This document shows positions 1 to 5,861 of a stretch of DNA of 8,743 bases, piece by piece (positions within the stretch are counted from its first letter, which is position 1; each line of letters opens with the position of its first letter). The stretch spans positions 1 to 8,743 of the forward strand of contig JAMCTB010000015.1 of assembly GCA_023380955.1 (NCBI GenBank), written 5' to 3'. The DNA comes from Chloroflexota bacterium (GTDB lineage: Bacteria; Chloroflexota; UBA6077). A model generated the notes under the pieces. That model searched no databases. It was not told the DNA's origin and saw nothing but the letters and a program-made list of their open reading frames with translations. Made by a program: the position numbers and the translations under genes.

Positions 1-1
1 C

Positions 2-220
2 ATGGTTTCGGACAGGGCGCACATGGTGTACGACATCATCAACAATCCTCCTAAGACTCGCCTCGTGAAGGCAGCCGAGGAGCGGGGCTGCCGGGTGCTG
101 GGGGGATTGCCGATGCTGGTGATGCAGGGGGCGCTGGCCTTCCAGCTCTGGACCGGCCGCGAAGCCCCTGCCGACGTGATGCGCGAGGCCGCGGAAAGGG
201 CCGTGGCCAACTGGAAGTAG
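2..220 (+). CDS. aroE: Shikimate/quinate dehydrogenase, C-terminal fragment (5' end outside window)
   Basis: This is the last 72 codons of an AroE-family NAD(P)-dependent dehydrogenase, which interconverts 3-dehydroshikimate and shikimate (or the quinate equivalents) in the cytoplasm. The gene enters from the left, so the ATG at 2 is not its start. The family signature is clear: a D-x-x-x-N-P-x-x-T segment (YDIINNPPKT), then a GGLPMLVMQGALAFQLWTG block, whose Gln in the QGA motif contacts substrate in known structures. The tail after LWTG has the usual length, so the C-terminus is complete. One oddity: the residue before N-P is Asn, where most family members have Tyr (D-x-x-Y-N-P). That Tyr lies at the substrate site, so this could be a paralogue acting on another cyclic acid rather than the biosynthetic AroE. 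The family call is firm; the substrate is open. Confidence 0.85.
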   Translation: MVSDRAHMVYDIINNPPKTRLVKAAEERGCRVLGGLPMLVMQGALAFQLWTGREAPADVMREAAERAVANWK

Positions 221-227
221 GAATACC

Positions 228-251
228 CTCCCCCTCTTCGTCGGGGGGGAG
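228..251 (+). terminator. GC-rich hairpin after aroE, possible terminator
   Basis: CTCCCCC (228-234) pairs perfectly with GGGGGAG (245-251) across a 10-base loop, 7 bases after the aroE-family stop codon. The position suits transcript termination or 3'-end protection. No U-tract follows (the next bases are CGTGGGTGTAAGG), so it is not a standard intrinsic terminator. It may instead be a degenerate copy of an intergenic palindromic repeat. Confidence 0.35.
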
Positions 252-278
252 CGTGGGTGTAAGGGTGTGAGAGAAACC

Positions 279-1114
279 ATGCGAAGTGTCGTGGTTACCG
301 CCCCCGGCAAGATGGAGCCGCAGGAGCGGCCGATCCCGGAGCCCGCCCCGGGTTGGGTAGTGGTGCGGGGCAGGCCATGGGGGTATGCGGCACCGACCTG
401 GAGATCCTGGAGGGCACGCTCCCCTATCTGCGCAGTGGGAAGATCTCCTATCCCATCGTTCCGGGTCACGAATGGAGCGGTGAGGTGGTATCCGTGGGAG
501 TGGGCGCGAACCGGTTCACCCCCGGCGATCGAGTGAGCGGAGAAACCCACGTGGGCTGCGGCAGCTGCGAGCGCTGCCGCACCGGCCGCTACAGCTCCTG
601 CGAGGCCGTGAAGAGGGTGGGCATCGGCGACCTGCCGGGCGGCTGCGCCGAGTACATCACCGTGCCCGCACAGAGCGTCCACCGGCTGCCCGACTCCATG
701 GACTTCGCCACAGCCGCCGTCCTGGAGCCCACCACGGTGGCGTTGTACGGCCTGTCCAGAGCCGGTCTGATGGGGGGAGAGCACGTCGTGGTGGTGGATG
801 CGGCAGGCGATCCCGACTTCTTCGGCCAGGAGGTCTCTTTCCTGCGCAAGGGGGGGACTCTGGCCGCCATCGGGCTCTTCAAGAGGCCGGTGCCGAAACT
901 CGATCTCACCCCGATCGTGACCCGCAACCTGAGCGTAGTGGGCAGCCTGGGGAGCCCGGGGATCTGGGATAGGGCCATCGCCCTGGTGGGGGCCGGCAGG
1001 CTGGAGCCCTCGCCGATTATCACCCATCGCTTCTCACTGAAGGAAGCCGAGAGGGCTTTCCACACGGCGGCGGACCATGAAACCGGTGCGATCAAGGTGA
1101 TCATCCAACCGTAG
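279..1114 (+). pseudogene. Zinc-dependent alcohol/polyol dehydrogenase relic (frameshift plus Rossmann-fold deletion)
   Basis: This is a medium-chain zinc dehydrogenase of the threonine/sorbitol dehydrogenase type, which oxidises a secondary alcohol with NAD(P)+. The N-terminus (MRSVVVTAPGK, ATG at 279) reads in one frame to about base 370. From there the homology continues in another frame: GVCGTDLE with the catalytic-zinc Cys (386), PGHEWSG with zinc-site His-Glu (467-472), and a structural-zinc site with Cys codons at 557, 566, 575 and 599 (C-x2-C-x2-C-x7-C). A single lost base in the GGGG run at 367-370 explains the switch. At 779-811 the protein goes from GEHVVVV straight to DAAGDP. The GxGxxG nucleotide-binding loop and most of the Rossmann fold are absent, so about 278 codons remain where the family has about 340-350. 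The C-terminus is normal. Without a cofactor site the product should be inactive. A GTG at 267 is an alternative start. Confidence 0.85.
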
Positions 1115-1126
1115 AGGGAAACAGGG

Positions 1127-2473
1127 ATGGCCGGACACGAGAAGTTCAACTTCAGGTCTCTAGAGGAGCTGCGGGCAAGAACCGAGGCCCTGGGGCTGAG
1201 CATCCAACTGGAGGAGGACCTCTCCCCCCTGAGACAGCCGGTGGCCATCGGTGACCTTCGGACCCCCAACGCCCTGGGCATCCACCCCATGGAGGGCTGC
1301 GACGGCACGGCCGAGGGTTCGCCGGGCGAGCTCACCATCCGTCGCTACGAGCGGTTTGCCGCCGGAGGAGCCGGGCTGCTCTGGTTCGAAGCCACAGCGG
1401 TGGTGCCCGAGGGTCGGGCAAACCCCCGGCAGCTCTGGATCCACGAGAGGAACGTGGGGGAGTTCGCCGCCCTGGTGAAGCGGGTCCAGCAGATCGGCAG
1501 AGAGCAGTTCGGCCCCGATCGCGAGCCGGTAAGGATACTTCAACTCACCCACTCGGGGCGCTACAGCCGGCCGGTGGACAACCCGGCCCCCGTCATCGCT
1601 TTCCACCACCCTGTGCTGGACCCCAGGGGCGGTCTGACGGAAGAGTACCCAACCATCACGGACGGCCAGCTGGAGGCCTTGGAGGACCGCTACGTGGTCG
1701 CGGCAAAGCTGGCCCGGGAGGCAGGCTTCCACGGGGTGGACGTCAAGAGCACTCACGGCTACCTGGTAGCCGAGCTACTGGCAGCCCACACTCGGCAGGG
1801 TCGTTACGGCGGCAGCTTCGAGAACCGCACCCGGTTCCTGCTGAACGTGGTGGAGAAGGTGAGATCCGCCGTCCCAGACCTGCTGCTGGCCGTTCGCCTC
1901 CTGGCCTGTGACGGGATGCAGTACCCCTACTCCTGGGGAATGAGTCGAGAGACCCCGGGCAAGGAGGATATGGAGGAGCCGATCCGGCTGGTGAAGCTGC
2001 TCCACCAGAAGGGGGTCCGGCTGCTGAACTCCACCGCCGGAAACCCCTACTACAACGCGCACGTCACCCGGCCGTTCGACCAGAACATCGTCGGCGCCCC
2101 CACGGAGCCCGACGAGCATCCCCTGGAGGGGGTGGATCGCCTCTTCCGGACCTCCCGTGCGATCCAGCAGGCCGTTCCCGAGATGGTGGTGATGAACACC
2201 GGCTATTCCTGGTTGCGGCAGTTCTTCCCTTACGCCGCCGCCGCCAACGTGCGTAACGGCTGGGCCCGGATCGCCGGCCTCGGGCGGCAAGCTTTCGCCT
2301 ACCCCGACTTCGCCCGGGACCTGCTCGAAAAGGGCTCCCTGGACGTTCGAAAAGTCTGCACGGCCTGCAGCAAGTGCACCCAGTTGATGCGCGACAGGGG
2401 CGTTGCCGGCTGCGTCACCCGAGACGCCGCTGTCTACCTGCCGCTCTACCGGAAGTACAGTCAGCACAAGTGA
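1127..2473 (+). CDS. FMN/4Fe-4S NADH:flavin oxidoreductase, Old Yellow Enzyme family
   Basis: This 448-residue protein is a TIM-barrel ene-reductase related to the N-terminal half of 2,4-dienoyl-CoA reductase and enoate reductases, which reduce activated C=C bonds with FMN. Visible motifs are QLTHSGRYSRP (139-149, flavin/active-site strand), STHGYLVAELL (from 208), YGGSFENRTRF (from 227) and GLGRQAFAYPDF (flavin-phosphate region). A cluster motif follows at C411, C414, C417 and C429 (C-x2-C-x2-C-x11-C). The first spacing is one residue shorter on the third Cys than in classical dienoyl-CoA reductase (C-x2-C-x3-C). The acidic residue usual before YGGS (R-x-D-x-YGG) is Gly here (RQGRYGG). There is no C-terminal FAD/NAD(P) domain, so electrons must come directly from NAD(P)H or from a separate partner. 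It starts 12 bases after the dehydrogenase relic, with GAGGGAAACAGGG just upstream. Its frame is intact between two damaged genes. Substrate unknown. Confidence 0.85.
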   Translation: MAGHEKFNFRSLEELRARTEALGLSIQLEEDLSPLRQPVAIGDLRTPNALGIHPMEGCDGTAEGSPGELTIRRYERFAAGGAGLLWFEATAVVPEGRANPRQLWIHERNVGEFAALVKRVQQIGREQFGPDREPVRILQLTHSGRYSRPVDNPAPVIAFHHPVLDPRGGLTEEYPTITDGQLEALEDRYVVAAKLAREAGFHGVDVKSTHGYLVAELLAAHTRQGRYGGSFENRTRFLLNVVEKVRSAVPDLLLAVRLLACDGMQYPYSWGMSRETPGKEDMEEPIRLVKLLHQKGVRLLNSTAGNPYYNAHVTRPFDQNIVGAPTEPDEHPLEGVDRLFRTSRAIQQAVPEMVVMNTGYSWLRQFFPYAAAANVRNGWARIAGLGRQAFAYPDFARDLLEKGSLDVRKVCTACSKCTQLMRDRGVAGCVTRDAAVYLPLYRKYSQHK

Positions 2474-2491
2474 GGAAGCCGGCCATCGGAG

Positions 2492-3457
2492 TTGGCCCGG
2501 AAGGGGGGTGATGGAGTCCGAGAACGACCCGCGGCCCCGGCCAAGGTCTACGAGATGAAGGTGGGCCATACCCATCCGGACACCCATCCTCACCACAAGG
2601 CCTGGGTGAAGTTCGCTGACGAGGTGGCCAAGGCCACCAATGGCGCCATCAAGGTGAGCATCTTCCCCAACAACCAGTTGGGCAGCCTGGACGAGGTGAT
2701 CACCGCCATGCAGGCCAACACCGTGCAGGGCCTGGATACCCCAACCTCGTTCATGACCGGTGTCCTGCCGGGACTGGGGATCTTCGACATCGCCTACCTC
2801 TTCCGGGACGTTGACCACATGCTGAAGGTTGCAGACGGACCGGCAGGGGCCAAGGTGTACGACAAGCTGCCGGCCAAGGGGCTGCGGGTCATCGGTACCA
2901 TGAACGCCGGCACCTGGTCTATCTACAACAGCAAACGGCCCATCAAGACGGCCGACGACGTGAAGGGCCTCAAGATCCGCACCATGTCCAGCCCGGTGCT
3001 GGTGGAGAGCATTAACCTGCTGGGCGGCTCCGGTGTGGCCATGGCACCCGGCGAGGTGTACAGCGCTATCCAGCAGAAGGTGATCGACGGGTCGGTGAAC
3101 TCCCTCGTCTTCTACAACGACAGCAAGCACTACGAGGTGGCCAAGTACTACGCCAAGAACAACCTGTGGATCATCCCGGACGACCTGGTCATCTCGGAGA
3201 AGTTCTTCCAGAGCCTGCCGCCCGATTACCAGAAGGCCGTGCTGGCCGCGGGCAAGTCGGCGGCCGAGCAGGAGCGGAAGGACTGGATGGAGCTGGAAAA
3301 GACCGCCGAGCAGTCCCTGAAGAGCAAGGGTGCCGAGATCAATGAGGTGGACGCGGGCCAGGCATCCTTCCGGAAGGCCATGGAGCCGCTGTTCGCCAAG
3401 TTTGCCGACAAGGTCGGCGGCATGGACACGATCAAAGAGGTGCAGAACACCAAGTAA
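2492..3457 (+). CDS. dctP: TRAP transporter substrate-binding protein DctP, lacking a signal peptide
   Basis: This is a DctP-type extracytoplasmic binding protein that would capture a carboxylate and hand it to the DctQ/DctM permease. The mature domain is complete, from KVYEMKVGHTHPDTHPHHKAW to the C-terminus. It includes the ligand-binding Arg in LKIRT (R163 by this numbering) and the PGEVYSAIQQKVIDGSVNS segment (Asn 203). What precedes it is abnormal: the frame opens at the upstream TGA (2471-2473), and the only codons before the mature domain read GSRPSELARKGGDGVRERPAAPAK. They form no hydrophobic segment, so no Sec or Tat signal is possible. A good ribosome-binding site and ATG at 2501-2513 are in a different frame. 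TTG at 2492 is the only candidate start in frame before ATG 2555, and it is poorly supported. I infer that the signal-peptide region was deleted, by mutation or by assembly error, with the Ala-Ala-Pro-Ala segment marking the old cleavage area. Treat it as possibly non-functional. Confidence 0.8.
   Translation: MARKGGDGVRERPAAPAKVYEMKVGHTHPDTHPHHKAWVKFADEVAKATNGAIKVSIFPNNQLGSLDEVITAMQANTVQGLDTPTSFMTGVLPGLGIFDIAYLFRDVDHMLKVADGPAGAKVYDKLPAKGLRVIGTMNAGTWSIYNSKRPIKTADDVKGLKIRTMSSPVLVESINLLGGSGVAMAPGEVYSAIQQKVIDGSVNSLVFYNDSKHYEVAKYYAKNNLWIIPDDLVISEKFFQSLPPDYQKAVLAAGKSAAEQERKDWMELEKTAEQSLKSKGAEINEVDAGQASFRKAMEPLFAKFADKVGGMDTIKEVQNTK
2501..2513 (+). promoter_or_regulatory. Orphaned ribosome-binding site and ATG of dctP
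   Basis: AAGGGGGGTG followed directly by ATG (2511-2513) is the most start-like signal before dctP. The ATG frame ends after 15 codons (MESENDPRPRPRSTR) and does not match the frame of the binding protein. The simplest reading is that this was the real start, and that a frame-changing deletion removed the signal-peptide codons just downstream. Confidence 0.45.
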
Positions 3458-3483
3458 CGGACGCGGTGCAAGGGGAAGTGGCC

Positions 3484-3542
3484 GGGTGCTGAGTGCCAAA
3501 TAGGCGGCGGTGCGCCGAGAACCCGGCACTCAGCACTCAGTG
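3484..3542 (+). repeat. Palindromic intergenic repeat, CTCAGC type, copy 1
   Basis: GTGCTGAGTGCC (3486-3497) is the exact reverse complement of GGCACTCAGCAC (3525-3536), giving a 12-bp stem. The 27-base loop holds a smaller GGCG/CGCC stem (3503-3506 with 3513-3516). The right arm runs on as CTCAGTG. The stretch CGGCACTCAGCACTCAGTG (3524-3542) matches 16 of 19 bases at 6430-6448, so this is a dispersed repeat and not simply a terminator. It lies in the 150-base gap between dctP and dctQ, where it could reduce permease expression or stabilise the dctP message. The rest of the gap (3543-3607) shows no convincing promoter. Confidence 0.7.
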
Positions 3543-3607
3543 CCCCGGTCTCTACCGTTCGCGCTTGCCGTTGGACAACTTCTGAGTTCCCCGGATGGGA
3601 GACGTCA

Positions 3608-4096
3608 ATGCATGTGGCTCGCACGATCCTGGATAACGCCGTGGAGGCGGTGGCCGGAACCCTCGTGGGGGTGATCGCCATGGCCGTCCTCCTGTCGGTG
3701 ATGTACCGCTACGTTCTCTTCAGGGCGCTCACGTGGGCCGATGAACTGCCAAGCTTCCTGTTCGTCTGGGTGGTCTTCCTGGGGGCGGCTCTGGGGGTGA
3801 AGCGGGGTGCCCACTTCGAGATATCGGCCTTCGTGGGAGGGCTGCCGAAGCGCTGGAAGCTGGCACTCCGATATCTGGCCCTGGTCAGCCAGGCAGCCTT
3901 GGCGCTCTTCCTGGTGGTTTACGGCTGGGAGCTGGTGGAGCTGACCAAGGAGAACCGCTCGCCCGCCCTCGACATCCCGCTGGCCTACGTCTACGGGTCG
4001 GTGCCCGTGAGCGGCCTGCTGATGCTGCTCTACCTGGTCCCACAGTTCGTCGCCCGCCTGCGGGGCGAGGGGCGGTCCAACGAGGGAGGATCGTAA
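3608..4096 (+). CDS. dctQ: TRAP transporter small membrane subunit DctQ
   Basis: This 162-residue protein has four predicted membrane segments (about 11-33, 48-64, 84-107 and 123-145), as expected for DctQ, the small integral-membrane subunit that pairs with DctM in sodium-driven TRAP uptake. The family block LTWADELPSFLFVWVVFLGAALGVKRGAHFE (41-71) is well conserved, and the late SPALDIPLAYVY segment before the fourth helix is also typical. The protein is full length, in contrast to the damaged dctP upstream. The start at 3608 is supported by GGGAG at 3597-3601. Its stop codon overlaps the dctM start by one base (TAATG), which implies translational coupling and balanced production of the two permease subunits. 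Confidence 0.9.
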   Translation: MHVARTILDNAVEAVAGTLVGVIAMAVLLSVMYRYVLFRALTWADELPSFLFVWVVFLGAALGVKRGAHFEISAFVGGLPKRWKLALRYLALVSQAALALFLVVYGWELVELTKENRSPALDIPLAYVYGSVPVSGLLMLLYLVPQFVARLRGEGRSNEGGS

Positions 4097-5376
4097 TGCT
4101 GATCGTCCTGGCCCTGCTGTTTGTCGGGCTGCTGGTCCTGGGCTCCCCCATCGCCTTCTCGATGGGGCTGGCCTCGGTGGCCGCCTTGGCGATAGATGGC
4201 AACGTGCCGCTGGTGATCGTGGCCCAGCGGATCGCCACCGGATCGCAGAACTTTGCATGGCTGGCTATCCCGCTCTTCATCCTCGCAGGCTCCCTCATGG
4301 ACACAGGGGGTATCACCATCCGGCTGGTGCGGTTGAGCCAGGCCCTCGTGGGGTGGGTCCGGGGCGGCCTCGGGATGGTGGTGGTGGTCGGCGAGATCTT
4401 CTTCTCCGGCATCTCCGGCTCCTCCATAGCCGACGTCTCGGCCATCGGAGCCATCCTGATCCCCCCCATGGTGAAAGCCGGCTACAAGAAACCGTACACG
4501 GTCGCCCTGGTGAGCGGAGCCACCGCCATGGGAATGCTGATCCCTCCCTGCTTGCTGATGGTCGTGCTGGGGGTGATGACCAACCTCTCGATCGGCGCCC
4601 TCTTCATGGCAGGCTTCATCCCGGGTTTCGTTATGGCCCTGGGACTGCTGGGGTTGATCGCCGTCCAGGCCCGACGGGGCGGCATCTCCGATACGGTGCA
4701 CATGACCTGGCGGGAGCGGGGGGCCGCCCTGGCCGACTCCCTGCTGGCGCTGATGATGCCGGTGATCATCTTTGGCGGCATCCTGGGGGGCGTGGTGACG
4801 GCCACGGAGGCCGCCGTCCTGGCCGTGGCCTACGGCTTCATCATCGGCGTCTTCGTCTACCGTGAGATCAAGCCCCACCACCTGAGGAAGATGCTGGTTG
4901 ATACCGCGGTGACGACCGGGGTGGTGATGTTGCTGGTGGGAACCGCCACCGTATTCAGCTGGATACTGGCCACTCAGCAGGTACCACAGATGCTGGGACA
5001 ATGGATGCGCTCCGTGTCCTCCGACCAGTGGGTCTTCCTGTTGATCTCCCTGGTGGTCTTCCTGCTGTTCGGGACGGTGCTGGAGGGGATGCCGGCCCTG
5101 ATCATCCTGATCCCCATCCTGATGCCCATAGCCAAGAGCTTCGGAGTGGATCCACTGCACTACGCCATTCTCTCCATCGCGGCGGCGGGTATAGCCCTCT
5201 TCTCCCCTCCCTTTGGGGTGGGACTGTTCGTGGCCTGCACGATCGGGAAGGTCGAGATGACGGAGGTGGTGCGCCCCTTCATCCCATTCCTGCTGGTGCT
5301 TGTGGCGGCACTGCTGGCGATCGCCTTCGTCCCATGGTTCACCCTGGTGCTGCCCAGGATGGTCGGCCTGTACTGA
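4096..5376 (+). CDS. dctM: TRAP transporter large permease subunit DctM
   Basis: This 426-residue, strongly hydrophobic protein is the translocating subunit of the TRAP carrier. It imports the solute delivered by DctP using the sodium gradient. It has the usual DctM length and about a dozen membrane segments. The diagnostic block is EIFFSGISGSSIADVSAIG (100-118), followed by ILIPPMVKAGY, which belongs to the elevator-domain hairpin and ion-binding region of the family. A second conserved repeat (GTVLEGMPALIILIPILMP) and an FSPPFGVGLF motif lie in the C-terminal half. The ATG overlaps the dctQ stop. No lesion is visible. The substrate cannot be read from this subunit; members of the family carry C4-dicarboxylates, sialic acid, 2-oxoacids, sugar acids and aromatic or alicyclic acids. 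Confidence 0.93.
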   Translation: MLIVLALLFVGLLVLGSPIAFSMGLASVAALAIDGNVPLVIVAQRIATGSQNFAWLAIPLFILAGSLMDTGGITIRLVRLSQALVGWVRGGLGMVVVVGEIFFSGISGSSIADVSAIGAILIPPMVKAGYKKPYTVALVSGATAMGMLIPPCLLMVVLGVMTNLSIGALFMAGFIPGFVMALGLLGLIAVQARRGGISDTVHMTWRERGAALADSLLALMMPVIIFGGILGGVVTATEAAVLAVAYGFIIGVFVYREIKPHHLRKMLVDTAVTTGVVMLLVGTATVFSWILATQQVPQMLGQWMRSVSSDQWVFLLISLVVFLLFGTVLEGMPALIILIPILMPIAKSFGVDPLHYAILSIAAAGIALFSPPFGVGLFVACTIGKVEMTEVVRPFIPFLLVLVAALLAIAFVPWFTLVLPRMVGLY

Positions 5377-5396
5377 ATTATTCTGCTATCTACGAC

Positions 5397-5430
5397 TATA
5401 ATTGACAAAACTTCGGCCCGATGGTAGCAT
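5397..5430 (+). promoter_or_regulatory. Sigma70-type promoter(s) for the small gene at 5472
   Basis: TTGACA (5402-5407) and TAGCAT (5425-5430) are 17 bases apart, and TG at 5422-5423 gives an extended -10 (TGGTAGCAT). A perfect -35, ideal spacing and extended -10 make this the best promoter in the window. Transcription would start near 5436-5438, leaving a leader of about 35 bases before the ATG at 5472. A TATAAT (5397-5402) overlaps the -35 by one base. It could be the -10 of a second promoter, but only a weak -35 match (CTGAAT, 5373-5378) precedes it. Confidence 0.6.
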
Positions 5431-5431
5431 T

Positions 5432-5466
5432 CCAGCGTGAAAATGCTGGCGCCGGCCGGCCGGAGG
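5432..5466 (+). promoter_or_regulatory. Palindromic 5' leader overlapping a ribosome-binding site
   Basis: Between the promoter and the gene, CCAGC (5432-5436) can pair with GCTGG (5445-5449). Alternatively AGCATT (5426-5431) can pair with AATGCT (5442-5447); the two pairings exclude each other. A (CCGG)3 palindrome (5452-5463) follows and runs into the ribosome-binding site GGAGG (5462-5466). This could be an operator or a fold that occludes the ribosome site. It is inferred from symmetry alone. Confidence 0.3.
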
Positions 5467-5471
5467 GTACT

Positions 5472-5768
5472 ATGTACGGCAACGTGACTTCCCAGGATAG
5501 CAGCAGTCGCAGCGACCAGGAGGACCCCGCGCCCCGGTACCTGCAGCGCTTCTTCCTGGCGCGATTGCGTCACCTGGTGGCCCTTCGGCGGGAGCGCGGG
5601 CCGCGTCTGGAAACGGGCGGCTCGGACCTCCGACTACTGGACAAGGCCGTCTACTCCACCTTCTGCGATTGCCTGGATCTGGACGCCAGAGACGAGGCGC
5701 GCGCCATGGTGAGGCACGAGGAGATCGAATCCCGGGACCACGAGATCCCAGAGGTTGGCTCCAACTGA
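5472..5768 (+). CDS. Small hypothetical protein (98 residues)
   Basis: I do not recognise the family. The start at ATG 5472 is chosen because GGAGG lies five bases upstream and because the earlier in-frame ATG at 5421 falls inside the promoter. The product is soluble, highly charged and has no membrane segment or signal peptide. It has a polar, Ser/Asp/Gln-rich N-terminus (MYGNVTSQDSSSRSDQEDP). A basic, probably helical central part follows (RYLQRFFLARLRHLVALRRE), then LLDKAVYSTFCDCLDL and an acidic tail. The two Cys in FCDC are too few for a standard metal site. It has its own promoter and a hairpin just after the stop, so it looks like a single-gene unit between the TRAP and por operons. 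That independent signalling is the main evidence that it is real. A regulatory or adaptor role is possible but nothing in the sequence shows it. Confidence 0.6.
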   Translation: MYGNVTSQDSSSRSDQEDPAPRYLQRFFLARLRHLVALRRERGPRLETGGSDLRLLDKAVYSTFCDCLDLDARDEARAMVRHEEIESRDHEIPEVGSN

Positions 5769-5777
5769 CCCGCGCCT

Positions 5778-5800
5778 GGAGGCTCACTGCCTCCTGTTAT
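5778..5800 (+). terminator. Terminator-like hairpin after the small gene
   Basis: GGAGGC (5778-5783) pairs perfectly with GCCTCC (5789-5794) over a TCACT loop, followed by TGTTAT. It begins 10 bases after the stop codon at 5766-5768. The short U-containing tail makes it a plausible but weak intrinsic terminator separating the small gene from the por operon. Confidence 0.5.
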
Positions 5801-5823
5801 CGCCGCTTCACACGGGATATAAT
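5794..5823 (+). promoter_or_regulatory. Candidate promoter of the por operon
   Basis: A perfect TATAAT (5818-5823) lies 38 bases before porG. The -35 region is poor: CTGTTA (5794-5799, 18-base spacing) matches TTGACA at three of six positions and overlaps the end of the preceding hairpin. A promoter that depends on an activator would fit, but this is inference. Confidence 0.4.
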
Positions 5824-5861
5824 CTGAGGATCAACAGCCCGGTTCAAAGGAGAGACCGCCA

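Noticed and set aside
2471..2473. Readthrough or selenocysteine TGA joining the oxidoreductase and dctP, which are in the same frame
   Set aside because: The oxidoreductase ends at a natural C-terminus, no selenocysteine stem-loop is evident, and a fusion to a binding protein has no family precedent that I know of.
1775..3529. 584-codon open frame on the - strand
   Set aside because: It lies antisense to parts of two recognisable genes, spans their junction, and has a Gly/Pro/His/Val-rich composition without domain motifs, as expected for a shadow in GC-rich DNA.
3560..3600. Possible promoter (TTGGAC) before dctQ
   Set aside because: No acceptable -10 lies at 16-18 bases; the region at that distance is CCCCGGATGG.
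4030..5160. 376-codon open frame on the - strand
   Set aside because: It is antisense to dctM. Its His/Asp/Gln/Gly-rich product is the complement of hydrophobic membrane codons.
5421..5471. Longer start for the small hypothetical gene
   Set aside because: The ATG at 5421 lies within the promoter spacer and has no ribosome-binding site; ATG 5472 has GGAGG at good spacing.
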